A DNA stretch of 64,000 bases from an uncultured Rhizobiaceae group bacterium. Its GTDB lineage: Bacteria; Pseudomonadota; Alphaproteobacteria; Rhizobiales; Rhizobiaceae. The notes under the pieces are model-generated. The model saw only the letters and a list, made by a program, of their open reading frames with translations. It searched no databases and was not told the origin of the DNA. Position numbers and translations under genes: made by a program. Location: positions 310,001 through 374,000 of the forward strand of contig CALLUS010000002.1 in the NCBI GenBank assembly GCA_938010435.1, given 5' to 3'. This document shows, piece after piece, positions 40,487 through 50,007 of the stretch. The stretch's first letter is position 1. The number at the start of each line of letters is the position of its first letter.

Positions 40487-42883
40487 CTATTTTCCCTTGA
40501 CCTGTGGCAAACTCGAACGAATATGCAGATCAGTTTGCGGGAACGGAATTTCAATGTCATTTTCTCTGAATGCTTTGTCGATGGCAAACCGAACATCGGT
40601 TTCAACGATTGGATAAAGCATCAAATCACGAATGAAGAACCGCAATTGAAAGTCCAGTGACGAAGCTCCGAAATCCGAAAAATGAACAAATGGGGCAGGA
40701 AAACTCGCAACGCGGGAATCATCTTTAACGCATCCAAGCAAGAGTTCGCGCACCTTTTCGATGTCTGAACCGTAAGCCACACCGACCGCAACTATAATTC
40801 TGCGCATGTGGTCCGTGTGCATCCAGTTGCCAACTGATGTATTAATCACTTCCGAGTTGGGAATAATCACACTTTGGCGGTCAAAGGTCTCAAGCTCGGT
40901 GGCCCGAACATTGATCTTACGCACGAATCCTTCAGAACCCGCCACCATAATAATATCCCCAACCTTGATGGGGCGCTCGATCAACATAATGATGCCCGAG
41001 ACGAAGTTATTGACGATGTTTTGCAGGCCAAAACCAATGCCAACGGACAATGCACCCGCGATCAAAGCAATATTGGAAAGATTGAAACCCGCCCAACTGA
41101 TGCCGACCAAAGCAGCAATGAAAAAACCAACATATCCTACACCGGATTTGATGGAGTTTTTGACCCCGGAATCCAGTTGTGTCCTCGCCAGCACTTTTCC
41201 GTCAAACCAACGTTGCACAAATCTGGTTGTAAGAATTAATGCTGCAAACGCAAACAACGCGATCAGAATTCGCGCGATTGAAATTTGAACCCCGCCAATC
41301 GAAAACCCTGTGAATGCAGATCGTGCCGAACTGAATATCTCGTCAGTTTGAACACCCCATTGCAACAGCAAGAGTGGCACCCCGATGCATAGAACCACAA
41401 TGTTTGTGAGTATGGAGAATACTAAACCGAGTTGGTCGAGACGAAACTCTGTATAATCTTTTGATTGAGACAAGTGGTTGCCAAGTTTGGTACTCGCCAT
41501 CGCTCCCTGTGCGGAGATTGCTCTCGATGTCAAAAACCCGATATACATGGTCGCTAAAATTGAACCGGTGACAATAATCTGACCAACGATAAACCGGCTC
41601 AAACTGACGTATCCAAGTGCGGTCGATATGACGATTGCTGTAATCGACAACCAAACAAGCCAATAAATTATCGGATTCCACCCGCGGTACCCGGACCGTT
41701 CTGATTGCGGGTCGAACACATTCAGTCTGGTCATAACGGCCACAATGAGTATCATCGCGATCAAAGCAATTGCAACAAAGGTTTTCACCACTGTGAATGC
41801 AACAGACAACGAAAATAGGCTGATCAATTGAGACCCAAAATAATCAGCCCCATAGACAACAGCCATTGCGAACCCTGACCAAAACAAGCGGGAAGCAGCC
41901 AAATTGGTTATCGGCAGCAAACGTTGATTGGCATTTCTTGGAGCCAGAATTGCGCGCAACAGATTCCAGATGAAATACAACACAACAACTATGAGAATGA
42001 AATTGAAAACCATTTCATCAATTCGTAACCGATACAGCCCAAAATATTGAAAGGCATTGTGGAGCGAAACTCCGATGGTCACTGCAAATGCCCCACTGAC
42101 CACAGTTGGGAAAAACGCCAACATGATTTTCTGAAGCGGTGTAATTTCCTCTGCGTGCACCAGGCGTTGTTCCCAAATTCGGATTGGTCTGACCAACCAA
42201 TAAAAACCCGCAGAAATGAGCATGGTCACACCAAGGACAGACAACATCCCCCAAATATTTTGTGCAAGAGTAGTTCCAAACCAAGCTGATACGATTTGCC
42301 AAACACGGTTGTTAGCTTGAGGGGCTTCGTTCAGCACTTCGTTGAATACGCTGGAATCTATATTTCTGCGTTTCAATATTGAAGACACAAACAATGCGCG
42401 TCGCTGTTCCAAGACACGCGCTGTCAAACTGGCCGCTCTGACCGATAATATCTCCGCATCTTTCACAGCAATCGTTGCATTTGCTTTTTGTTGTGCAAGG
42501 GCCGCGCGCTCTGCTTGAATATTCTCCGGCTCTGCAGGTTCACCTTCTGCAGGCAGGGCTGGTAAGCGCGAAATGCTGGTTTCCAATTGCTGAATTTGAG
42601 GTAAAAATTGAGCCACCCTATCCAGAATATCGTTACCCGCTTTTTCAAGATCCAATCTAAATTTGGTGAGATCTTCTTCTGTCAGTTCTTTTGATTGGAG
42701 TGAACTTTCAATTTCTGAAATTCGTTTTGAAATCTGTTCAACGGAAGCTGTGATGCGCTCTGCCACAGTGGCTTGGGCTTGCAATTGCGCATCCGCAGAA
42801 TTTGGAAAAGCCAAAAGCAGCGCCGACACAAAAAGAAAAGAAAAAAGAAGCACTGTGTGGCGCAACACAAATTTAATGAGCAC
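40487..42883 (-). CDS. Large MscK-like mechanosensitive channel (DUF3772 family)
   Basis: About 798 residues. A signal peptide (ending near NSADAQ) is followed by a periplasmic coiled-coil domain of 200 residues of the DUF3772 kind (TERITASVEQISKRISEIES), about eleven membrane segments, and the MscS pore with ALSVGIGFGLQNIVNNFVSG followed by the beta domain IKVGDIIMVAGSEGFVRKIN. The start is GTG 42883, seven bases behind AGGGGG; an in-frame ATG at 42928 has no ribosome-binding site. These channels relieve osmotic pressure. It has its own 95-base spacer ahead of the sigma factor gene, and a second MscS-type gene lies 4 kb away. Confidence 0.9.
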   Translation of the reverse strand: MLIKFVLRHTVLLFSFLFVSALLLAFPNSADAQLQAQATVAERITASVEQISKRISEIESSLQSKELTEEDLTKFRLDLEKAGNDILDRVAQFLPQIQQLETSISRLPALPAEGEPAEPENIQAERAALAQQKANATIAVKDAEILSVRAASLTARVLEQRRALFVSSILKRRNIDSSVFNEVLNEAPQANNRVWQIVSAWFGTTLAQNIWGMLSVLGVTMLISAGFYWLVRPIRIWEQRLVHAEEITPLQKIMLAFFPTVVSGAFAVTIGVSLHNAFQYFGLYRLRIDEMVFNFILIVVVLYFIWNLLRAILAPRNANQRLLPITNLAASRLFWSGFAMAVVYGADYFGSQLISLFSLSVAFTVVKTFVAIALIAMILIVAVMTRLNVFDPQSERSGYRGWNPIIYWLVWLSITAIVISTALGYVSLSRFIVGQIIVTGSILATMYIGFLTSRAISAQGAMASTKLGNHLSQSKDYTEFRLDQLGLVFSILTNIVVLCIGVPLLLLQWGVQTDEIFSSARSAFTGFSIGGVQISIARILIALFAFAALILTTRFVQRWFDGKVLARTQLDSGVKNSIKSGVGYVGFFIAALVGISWAGFNLSNIALIAGALSVGIGFGLQNIVNNFVSGIIMLIERPIKVGDIIMVAGSEGFVRKINVRATELETFDRQSVIIPNSEVINTSVGNWMHTDHMRRIIVAVGVAYGSDIEKVRELLLGCVKDDSRVASFPAPFVHFSDFGASSLDFQLRFFIRDLMLYPIVETDVRFAIDKAFRENDIEIPFPQTDLHIRSSLPQVKGK

Positions 42884-42971
42884 ACTGCCCCCTAATTCAA
42901 AAATCGATCCAACCGCCTGCGCGATCATTCAGCAAGATATATGAAAGGGCAACTTCTGTCTTGCTGGAAGG

Positions 42972-43247
42972 TTAGTTATTTACGATGCGGCCTTTGCCAC
43001 CTTCGATCACAATATCTTCCTTGCCTTTCACGGCAAGCATATCGCCCGATGGGAAAGAGATGAAACAACCAGTAGGGCAAGCGTTCACTTTGGCCTTGGC
43101 CTCAATACTTACTTCAGAGCGAACGCCCTTCTCTGTCACCGTCAGCGTGCGACTTTCAGCATCAGAATTTAAAACAGTCACGGCATGTGCAGAAAAAGGT
43201 ACCACAAATGCAAGCACAGAAGCGGCCACAAAAATTGCATTCTTCAT
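42972..43247 (-). CDS. Small secreted protein with a CxxxC motif
   Basis: 91 residues. The N-terminal MKNAIFVAASVLAFVVPFSAHA is a signal peptide, leaving a mature protein of about 70 residues with regular beta-strand character: VTVLNSDAESRTLTVTEKG, then ACPTGCFISFPSGD and an acidic/glycine end. Similar small periplasmic proteins occur in many alphaproteobacteria without known function; the two cysteines (CPTGC) may bind a ligand or form a disulfide. The ribosome-binding site GGAAGG is close to the ATG and an 18-bp palindrome lies just upstream. Confidence 0.8.
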   Translation of the reverse strand: MKNAIFVAASVLAFVVPFSAHAVTVLNSDAESRTLTVTEKGVRSEVSIEAKAKVNACPTGCFISFPSGDMLAVKGKEDIVIEGGKGRIVNN

Positions 43248-43264
43248 AATTTCACCTTCCTACA

Positions 43265-43282
43265 AAGTCGGTTGTCCGACTT
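43265..43282. promoter_or_regulatory. Inverted repeat in a divergent promoter region
   Basis: AAGTCGG-TTGT-CCGACTT, perfect arms of 7 bp, 18 bases upstream of the small secreted protein gene and 76 bases ahead of the Bcr/CflA-type exporter. The size fits a TetR-type operator that could serve both genes. As RNA on the minus strand it would form a hairpin directly ahead of the ribosome-binding site. Both readings are inferences. Confidence 0.5.
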
Positions 43283-43357
43283 ACGTTAATTAGGGCTTCC
43301 CTTGCACAAATACAAATGAGAAGACTGCTTCATAGTTAAAATACGTGAAAGTACATC

Positions 43358-44569
43358 GTGCCAAACAAAACATCTGGCCCATCAAACTCAGAGTTAATCG
43401 TATTCTGCGGCTTTTTGATGACCCTTTCTGGATTTTCTGTTGATGTTATGCTGCCTGCTTTCACCGCAATGGCGGTTGATCTCAAAGCACCCGTTGCAAA
43501 TGTTCAACTGACTATTTCAACGTTTGCAATCACATTTGGTCTCAGCCAAATCGTGCATGGTCCCGCTTCAGACAGGTTTGGACGTAAATCAATACTTGCA
43601 GTAGGTCTGGGTATTTTTCTGGTCGGCTCTATTTTTGCCGCCTTCAGCTCGGATATCGCTTGGGTGCTGTTCGGGCGGGCGCTACAAGGAATCGGGGGCG
43701 CTGCTGCTCCCGTCTTAGGCCGTGCCATATTGCGCGACACGCATTCTGGGAAAGAGTTGGCGCGTGCCATGGCCACCACGATGACCATTTTTGCGATTGG
43801 TCCCATCATCGCACCATTGGCTGGTTACGGTATTATGGCAGCTTCCAGTTGGCGCTACATATTTTTAGCCATGGGGTTACTGGCATTCGGACTGTCTTTT
43901 TTTAACGCCATTCGATACCGCGAAACCATTGCTGGAAAAAACCCAGATGCTTTAAACTTTGGGTCAATGTTAAAATCTGCATTATCCATTTTCAGCAATT
44001 GGCAGTCGCGCTATTTCATGATCTGCGCCTCGCTGGGTTATTGTGCATTGTTCACGTTCCTTGGAAACTCTCCAATCATTTACGAGAATGTTTTTGGCGT
44101 AAAGAACTTGGAGTTTTCTCTGTTTTTCTCTGCCACCGCATTCGGAATTGTATTTGGACACGTCGTGAACAAACGCTTGATCAATGCATTTGGTGTCGTA
44201 AAAATGCTTCGATTATCCAGCCTGATCTTGGTTCTCGCAACCGTATGTATGTTGGTATTAGCCTATACCGGAACGCTGAACAGCTGGAACCTGACCGCAC
44301 TTCTGTTTCTGTTCAATACATCTTTTTTATCGGTGATATCCAACAGCGCATCGCTCACTCTAGACCCTCATCCGCATCATGCTGGCCTCGCATCAGCTAT
44401 GTTCGGTTCAATCACCAGTGCAACAGGTGCAATATTTCTTGCGCTGACGGTGGGGGGTGTGGATGGCAATCCCGTCAATTTTTCTCTGCTTATGACACTA
44501 TCTACAATAGCAATCTTTATCACATTACTGGCAATCAATCCCAGCAAACGACAATTGACGATTCAATAA
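43358..44569 (+). CDS. Bcr/CflA-type MFS multidrug exporter
   Basis: Inner-membrane drug:proton antiporter of 403 residues with twelve membrane segments. The Bcr/CflA features are DVMLPAFTAMA in the first helix, HGPASDRFGRKS in the loop between helices 2 and 3 (the MFS A motif), and ALQGIGGAAAPVLGRAILRD at helix 4-5 (motif C region). Start is GTG 43358; no better ATG is near. It is divergent from the small secreted protein gene, with a palindrome in the 110-bp gap, and convergent with the Gfo/Idh/MocA gene. The exported compound is unknown. Confidence 0.88.
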   Translation: MPNKTSGPSNSELIVFCGFLMTLSGFSVDVMLPAFTAMAVDLKAPVANVQLTISTFAITFGLSQIVHGPASDRFGRKSILAVGLGIFLVGSIFAAFSSDIAWVLFGRALQGIGGAAAPVLGRAILRDTHSGKELARAMATTMTIFAIGPIIAPLAGYGIMAASSWRYIFLAMGLLAFGLSFFNAIRYRETIAGKNPDALNFGSMLKSALSIFSNWQSRYFMICASLGYCALFTFLGNSPIIYENVFGVKNLEFSLFFSATAFGIVFGHVVNKRLINAFGVVKMLRLSSLILVLATVCMLVLAYTGTLNSWNLTALLFLFNTSFLSVISNSASLTLDPHPHHAGLASAMFGSITSATGAIFLALTVGGVDGNPVNFSLLMTLSTIAIFITLLAINPSKRQLTIQ

Positions 44570-44580
44570 ACCTCTCGAAG

Positions 44581-45603
44581 TCAGACGGTTTTTCGACATC
44601 CATCTATTGCAGAAGCATAAGCCAATTCTTCCAACTGCAGGTTTTTCAAATACTCACGAGCGGTGTTAGTCAATGGAGTGCCCGATACATAATGATTCAC
44701 AACGTGACGGGTGAAGTTAAAAACACAATCTCCTCCAAATCCATTATCGTCCCAAGAAAACGGAATAAGTTCCGCTGCATTCGAACCAGCTTTTCTGAAG
44801 TGTATTTCGCCATCACCCGACAAAGACAAAACACCTTTTTCTCCATCAACCAGCAATTCACCCATGACCAAACGTCGGTTTTCAGCACGGTGATCTGACA
44901 AGCGATTTCCATCCAGCACCGTGCGCACAGCGCCATGGGTCATAACAATATGGCAACTGTCTTCGCCAGTGATTGCAGGGTTAAGCTTCATCAAGTCTGC
45001 CCAGACAGTATCTGCATCTCCAAATAGAAAACGGAAAATGTCTAGATAATGCACACCCGTTTCATGGAGCAGAAAGCGATCCATTTCCTGAAAGTAAGGC
45101 TGGCGCGCAAGATAAGCATCCGGCCCTTGTCCGTCGCCAGGTCGAAAACGAAATGTGCATTGGTAGATTTGGCCAAGCAGACCAGTTTCCAAAACTGATT
45201 TGATCTTTTGATACCAAGGTTGGAATCGGAAATTTTCGTGCACAGTGATTTTAATGCGTGCACTTTCCGCTACATTCGTCATGGCTTTAGCAGTGTCCAA
45301 ATCACCACAAAATGGCTTTTGGCAAATCACGTCGATTCCCAATTTAGCAGCAATTTGGATGAATTCCGCATGAACCGCAGGAGGTGCAACAATATCAAGC
45401 AAATCCGGTTTTGTTGCCTTGCACATTTCTGCAACATCTTGAAAAACATCACCTCCATAGAGGGCTGACAACTTATTGGCAGCTTCGATATCCAAGCTTG
45501 CAATTCCAACGAGTTCTACCTCTTCACAACGAGACCAAGCGTTGAAGTGGAAATGGCTGAAATAGCCTGTACCAACAACCGCAACTTTGAGATTTGTCTT
45601 CAT
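44581..45603 (-). CDS. Gfo/Idh/MocA family oxidoreductase
   Basis: NAD(P)-dependent sugar or inositol dehydrogenase-type protein, 340 residues. The Rossmann domain begins VAVVGTGYFSHFHFNAW, and the active-site Lys lies in VICQKPFCGD, as the EKP motif has become QKP. The C-terminal beta-sheet domain follows from about 125, with HETGVHYLDIFRFLFGD holding the catalytic His/Asp region. It overlaps the isopropylmalate-dehydrogenase-like gene by 4 nt and is the last gene of a three-gene operon that looks like sugar-acid or polyol breakdown. Substrate unknown. Confidence 0.87.
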   Translation of the reverse strand: MKTNLKVAVVGTGYFSHFHFNAWSRCEEVELVGIASLDIEAANKLSALYGGDVFQDVAEMCKATKPDLLDIVAPPAVHAEFIQIAAKLGIDVICQKPFCGDLDTAKAMTNVAESARIKITVHENFRFQPWYQKIKSVLETGLLGQIYQCTFRFRPGDGQGPDAYLARQPYFQEMDRFLLHETGVHYLDIFRFLFGDADTVWADLMKLNPAITGEDSCHIVMTHGAVRTVLDGNRLSDHRAENRRLVMGELLVDGEKGVLSLSGDGEIHFRKAGSNAAELIPFSWDDNGFGGDCVFNFTRHVVNHYVSGTPLTNTAREYLKNLQLEELAYASAIDGCRKTV

Positions 45604-46718
45604 GCCAAGCGAGGATCATTGTCTTGCAAGGTTGCAAGTGCTTTTTCAACTGCCTGCGAAATCTCCACAACACCTGCACTTCCCCCCCGCTCGGTGGAAA
45701 CGAGTGCTCCATCTGCAAATGCATCATCAACGGCAGACCGCAGGAACAGTGCTGCGCGACCATAATTCTCATTGCCCTTTTCGATAGCAAGCCATTCCAA
45801 CATCATGGCCCCTGACAAAAACATTGCTGTTGGATTGGCTTTGCCTGTTCCTGCAATATCCGGCGCCGAACCATGGCACGGTTGGAACACGGCGTGTTCA
45901 TCCCCAATATCTGCAGAAGGTGCCATGCCCAAGCCGCCAATGAGACCTGCCGCCAAATCAGACAGAATATCGCCATACATATTTTCCGTTACCATGACGT
46001 CATAGATCCATGGACGTCGCACCATCTCCATGGCAACCGCATCAACATAGCCGTAACGCTTACTCACATCCGTATAACCTTCGGAAACATCATCAAACAC
46101 ATCCCGCCAGAATGCCATTGATTTAAACACATTCGCTTTGTCGACACTGGTGACTTCGCCCAGATGCCCCCGTGACTTGCGTTGTTGAGCCAATTTAAAT
46201 GCGAACTCACAGACACGTGCAGTGCCTTTGCGTGTTATCACTTGGGTGTCAGTCGCGTGATCTTCATCCCGCGTGCCTTTGCCAACGGAAGCGAACAAAC
46301 CTTCGGTGGATTCACGGATCAGTACAAAATCCAATTCGTTGCCGCATGGGTCAGCCAATGGACCGTTTATGCCCGGCACAGAGCGCACAGGGCGAACGCC
46401 TGCGTATAAATCCAACTCAAATCGTAGATCAATCTGCGGAATAATTTCAGTTCCATCGGGATAACGCACTTCAGGATCACCCATTGCTGCCAAAAGAATT
46501 GCATCTGCATTGCGGCATCCATCTATGGTTTCAGCAGGCAATGCACTGCCCAATTTCGTATAAGCGCCAGCGCCTGCCTCCAACCATTTTTCAACAGCTT
46601 CAGGCTCTCCCGCTCTTCGCAAAGCAATTTGCACCAATTCCACACATGGTTTGGTAATTTCCATACCAATTCCATCACCTGGCAAAATTGCCAACTCCAA
46701 AGCATTATCTCGCATCAT
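45600..46718 (-). CDS. Isopropylmalate/isocitrate/tartrate dehydrogenase family protein
   Basis: Beta-decarboxylating dehydrogenase of 372 residues. Key blocks: LPGDGIGMEI at the N-terminus, FVLIRESTEGLF for substrate binding, the catalytic Lys in TSVDKANVFK, the metal-binding aspartates in TENMYGDILSDLAAGLIGGLG, and HGSAPDIAGTGKANPTA for cofactor binding. The RESTEG sequence and the accompanying sugar-acid genes point to a tartrate- or 3-isopropylmalate-like hydroxy acid other than leucine precursors; no leu genes are near. Two neighbouring ATGs (46718, 46715) share AGGA upstream. It overlaps the next gene by 4 nt. Confidence 0.87.
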   Translation of the reverse strand: MMRDNALELAILPGDGIGMEITKPCVELVQIALRRAGEPEAVEKWLEAGAGAYTKLGSALPAETIDGCRNADAILLAAMGDPEVRYPDGTEIIPQIDLRFELDLYAGVRPVRSVPGINGPLADPCGNELDFVLIRESTEGLFASVGKGTRDEDHATDTQVITRKGTARVCEFAFKLAQQRKSRGHLGEVTSVDKANVFKSMAFWRDVFDDVSEGYTDVSKRYGYVDAVAMEMVRRPWIYDVMVTENMYGDILSDLAAGLIGGLGMAPSADIGDEHAVFQPCHGSAPDIAGTGKANPTAMFLSGAMMLEWLAIEKGNENYGRAALFLRSAVDDAFADGALVSTERGGSAGVVEISQAVEKALATLQDNDPRLA

Positions 46719-46724
46719 GTTTTC

Positions 46725-47765
46725 CTAAACGCCCATTTTATTCTTCATTGCACCCAAAAGCGGACTGATTTCATAATCCCAATGGGCCGGCTTTGCCCCT
46801 GGCACGGGCATGTTCACCACAGCCAATTTGTTATCCAACAAACAGCCCAACACACCTTGCCTCAAATCTGGCCCGTGAAAAGCTAAATTAGACACATTAC
46901 GCAGATATTTTCCTGCCGCTTTGTCCAAATGCGGCCGCCCCATTGTATTGTTGTTCCAAGCCTCTTCTACCCAATCCAAATGATCAAGGTCAGCGTCCTC
47001 AATATAAGTAAACACATCACCATTATCGCCGAATCTCAACACACGGTTTGATACGATTGAAGTCAACCAAGCATCACCCTTTTCATCAAATGCCAGACCA
47101 TCCGGAAACACACCATAGCTCAGTTTTGCAACAGTTTTTCGATTGGATAGATCGCCATTGTCAGCAATATCATAGCTGGTGAGGCGTCGAGCAAACGTCT
47201 CATTCACAAACAACCTCTTCCCATCCGGGTGAGGAAGGCATTCATTCGTGTAACCCAAATCATCGGCAACGATGCGCGCCTGCCCCTTATCAACAATCAC
47301 AATAAAACCATCAGCAATATCTGCTCTATATGCAGCCGCACGCGGAACTTTCCGTGTGGACACTGTGACCCACGCTCTGCCCAGTTGATCGACGGTTACA
47401 AAGTTCGTGGGCGGCAAGGGTTTTCCTTCCAACTCCAGCAGAAAAGGTGACACGGTGCCGTCCACTGCCAGCTTAAAAACGCCACCACGCTCCGCACCAA
47501 GATGAGCAACTAGAAACTCTCCTTTTGGTAAAAGACAAATCCCATTAGGGCGAAGTGCTTCCTCAAATCCAAACTCAGTTGCTACATCAGGCCAATTTTG
47601 GGCCAAGTGCCGGATCGTTTCTCCGCTAGGTGAAATAATTGAAATACCACCGTTGTCGGTCCAATCGGGTGCAAATACATAGCCGCTTGAATGTGTCACA
47701 GCGCATTCCGGCCGCGAGAGCCCGCTCCCGATAAATTTCAACTCATCCAAATCAAATGGCTGCAA
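46725..47765 (-). CDS. SMP-30/gluconolactonase-like protein
   Basis: Six-bladed beta-propeller lactonase-type protein, 346 residues. Blocks typical of the family are LSRPECAVTHSSGYVFAPDW, FGFEEALRPNGICLLP, PTNFVTVDQLGRAWVTVS, the metal-ligand region GYTNECLPHPDGKRLFVNE and YGVFPDGLAFDEKGDAWLTS. It probably hydrolyses a sugar lactone. It is the first gene of the three-gene operon with the hydroxy-acid dehydrogenase (6 nt gap) and the Gfo/Idh/MocA protein. Divergent from mutL across 104 bases that hold two short inverted repeats (47803-47819 and 47825-47845). Confidence 0.85.
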   Translation of the reverse strand: MQPFDLDELKFIGSGLSRPECAVTHSSGYVFAPDWTDNGGISIISPSGETIRHLAQNWPDVATEFGFEEALRPNGICLLPKGEFLVAHLGAERGGVFKLAVDGTVSPFLLELEGKPLPPTNFVTVDQLGRAWVTVSTRKVPRAAAYRADIADGFIVIVDKGQARIVADDLGYTNECLPHPDGKRLFVNETFARRLTSYDIADNGDLSNRKTVAKLSYGVFPDGLAFDEKGDAWLTSIVSNRVLRFGDNGDVFTYIEDADLDHLDWVEEAWNNNTMGRPHLDKAAGKYLRNVSNLAFHGPDLRQGVLGCLLDNKLAVVNMPVPGAKPAHWDYEISPLLGAMKNKMGV

Positions 47766-47869
47766 TTTGCACCTTTGTCATTCTGCACTTTATCCAACAG
47801 TGAAATCAGGTCATGATTTAACTTGGAGATCCAAAACGAATCTCCTGCCTCCAACCCTTGGGAAACATC

Positions 47870-49723
47870 ATGACGGTTCGCCGGCTCAGCGACAATATTG
47901 TTAATCAGATTGCAGCGGGCGAAGTGATCGAACGACCTGCAAGTGTCGTGCGTGAGCTCCTCGACAATGCCATTGATGCTGGCTCCACCCGAATTGAAGT
48001 TGTTACTTCAAATGGCGGGAAATCGCTTGTTCTAATTACAGATAATGGCGCCGGAATGTCTCATGATGACCTTCAATTAGCTGTCGAGCGCCATTGTACG
48101 TCCAAACTTATCGATGATTTGAGCGCTATTAATTCTCTGGGATTTCGTGGGGAAGCATTGCCTTCCATCGGTTCGGTAGCACGACTTTCGATGCGCAGCA
48201 GATTACGTGGTCAGGAAACAGGTTGGGAAATCCGCGTTGAAGGTGGACAAATTTTCCCACCAAAACCTGCGGCGCTCACAGAGGGAACCGTGGTTGAAGT
48301 TGCAGACCTGTTTTATGCAACACCCGCTCGATTGAAATTCTTAAAAACGGATCGTGCCGAGGCTAACTCAATCACTGATGTCGTGAAGCGCACCATTTTG
48401 GGTCATCCTCACATTCATTTTTCCGTATCAGGCAATGATCGACAATCAAGCGAATACCCTGCTCTTATAGGTGAAGACGCATCAACCAAACGTATGGCAC
48501 AAGTGTTGGGTGAAGAGTTCATTGAAAACGGGTTGTTGATTGATGCGGAACGCGAAGGTGTTTTGCTCAAAGGTGTATCCAGTCTGCCAACATACAATCG
48601 TGGCAATGCGCTGCATCAATTTTTCTATGTGAATGGACGCTCTATAAAAGACAAACAAATCACGGGCGCCATTCGTGGCGCTTACATGGATTTTCTATCC
48701 AGATACAGACATCCTGTATGTTGTTTGTTTTTAGAAATCGACCCTGCATTGGTCGATGTAAATGTTCATCCGGCTAAATCCGAAGTTCGGTTTCGCGATT
48801 CCGGTTTGGTTCGTGGGCTGATTGTTGGGGCACTGCGCGAAGCCATTGCTTCTGCTGGTCATAGATCTTCGAATGAAGGCGGGCGCGATATGTTAGGCGC
48901 CTTCCAACTGCAGGATACGTCCGTGCAAAGTTCTGTTCAAACTGGCCATTCGTCCAATCCTTCACGCTATCAAGGTGGCGGAATTCAAAACCACAATTGG
49001 CAACAAAGCCCCTTCCGTCCCGTTCAAGATGTATCGAGCAACAGTCCTTCCGGCTTCGGCGAAAGCCCACAGCAAGGTTTCGATGTGACTGCCGCACCAA
49101 GCGCTGATATTCGAGAGGCGGGCGATGTCCATTATCAACAAGCCCTGCCCCTTGGTGCTGCCCGCGCTCAATTGCATGAAAACTATATCATCACCCAAAC
49201 AGACGATGGATTGGTGATCGTTGATCAACACGCTGCCCATGAACGGCTGGTTTATGAAAAGATGAAAGCCCAAATGGCACGCGATGGGATTAATGGGCAA
49301 ATGTTGCTTATTCCCGACATTGTTGAATTGCCTGAAGAAGATGTGAACAGGCTGTTGGACCATGCTGATGGCCTTCAAAAATTTGGACTTTCTATTGAAT
49401 CTTTCGGGCCGGGTGCCGTAGCTGTACGCGAAACGCCAGCTATACTGGGTGAAATCGACAGCCATGCCCTGCTACAAGACCTTGTTGATGAAATTGGAGA
49501 ATGGGGAAGTTCTGATTTGGTTTCGGAGAAAGTGGATTACGTAGCCGCAACCATGTCGTGCCACGGTTCTATTCGGTCCGGTCGTCGATTAAAGCCACAA
49601 GAAATGGACCAATTGTTGCGGGATATGGAGGCAACACCCAACTCCGGCCAATGCAACCATGGCCGCCCAACTTATGTCGAATTGAAATTGAAAGACATTG
49701 AACGCTTGTTTGGGCGCAGCTAA
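47870..49723 (+). CDS. mutL: DNA mismatch repair protein MutL
   Basis: 617 residues. The GHKL ATPase half has NQIAAGEV (12-19), DNAIDAG, TDNGAGMS (58-65) and the GFRGEAL block. A Gln/Ser/Pro-rich linker (about 320-420) leads to the C-terminal dimerisation/endonuclease domain with DQHAAHERLVYE, which fits the nicking motif DQHA-x2-E-x4-E, and the supporting ACHGSIRSG-like and CNHGRPT motifs. This is the endonuclease form found where MutH is missing. ATG 47870 has GGGA seven bases before it; an upstream TTG at 47858 is less likely. Confidence 0.96.
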   Translation: MTVRRLSDNIVNQIAAGEVIERPASVVRELLDNAIDAGSTRIEVVTSNGGKSLVLITDNGAGMSHDDLQLAVERHCTSKLIDDLSAINSLGFRGEALPSIGSVARLSMRSRLRGQETGWEIRVEGGQIFPPKPAALTEGTVVEVADLFYATPARLKFLKTDRAEANSITDVVKRTILGHPHIHFSVSGNDRQSSEYPALIGEDASTKRMAQVLGEEFIENGLLIDAEREGVLLKGVSSLPTYNRGNALHQFFYVNGRSIKDKQITGAIRGAYMDFLSRYRHPVCCLFLEIDPALVDVNVHPAKSEVRFRDSGLVRGLIVGALREAIASAGHRSSNEGGRDMLGAFQLQDTSVQSSVQTGHSSNPSRYQGGGIQNHNWQQSPFRPVQDVSSNSPSGFGESPQQGFDVTAAPSADIREAGDVHYQQALPLGAARAQLHENYIITQTDDGLVIVDQHAAHERLVYEKMKAQMARDGINGQMLLIPDIVELPEEDVNRLLDHADGLQKFGLSIESFGPGAVAVRETPAILGEIDSHALLQDLVDEIGEWGSSDLVSEKVDYVAATMSCHGSIRSGRRLKPQEMDQLLRDMEATPNSGQCNHGRPTYVELKLKDIERLFGRS

Positions 49724-49788
49724 ACTGTTTCTCAATCGAGAGAGCATCACGATTGGTCAGATGATCAATACATGATAGAAAGATCAAT

Positions 49789-50007
49789 ATGTTAGAACGA
49801 ATTAATCCTACAGCAGTGCAACTTGCATCCATCAAATATACTGAAGCGGATTTTCAGGTTCTCTCCCCCGGAACCCATGTGAAATGTGCGATCTCGGGTA
49901 AAATGATCCCACTGGATGAGTTGAAATATTGGAGTTGGCAGCGCCAGGAAGCTTATGTGGATGCGGATGCATCATTGGCGGCTGAACAGCTTAACCAGCA
50001 AATCTGA
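49789..50007 (+). CDS. DUF2093 family protein
   Basis: 72 residues, soluble. The block VKCAISGKMIPLDELKYWSWQRQEAYVDADAS is diagnostic of DUF2093, found across alphaproteobacteria near mutL and lpxK. The C-x-I-S-G-K part recalls a small metal-binding turn but only one Cys is present. The last 17 bases overlap the end of lpxK on the other strand. Function unknown. Confidence 0.88.
   Translation: MLERINPTAVQLASIKYTEADFQVLSPGTHVKCAISGKMIPLDELKYWSWQRQEAYVDADASLAAEQLNQQI

Noticed and set aside
43999-44898. A 299-codon plus-strand frame running from the exporter gene into the Gfo/Idh/MocA gene
   Set aside because: It is out of frame with the exporter and opposite the oxidoreductase; both of those have intact motifs.
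49751-49770. Near-palindrome ATTGGTCAGATGATCAAT ahead of the DUF2093 gene
   Set aside because: Mismatches at the centre and low sequence complexity.
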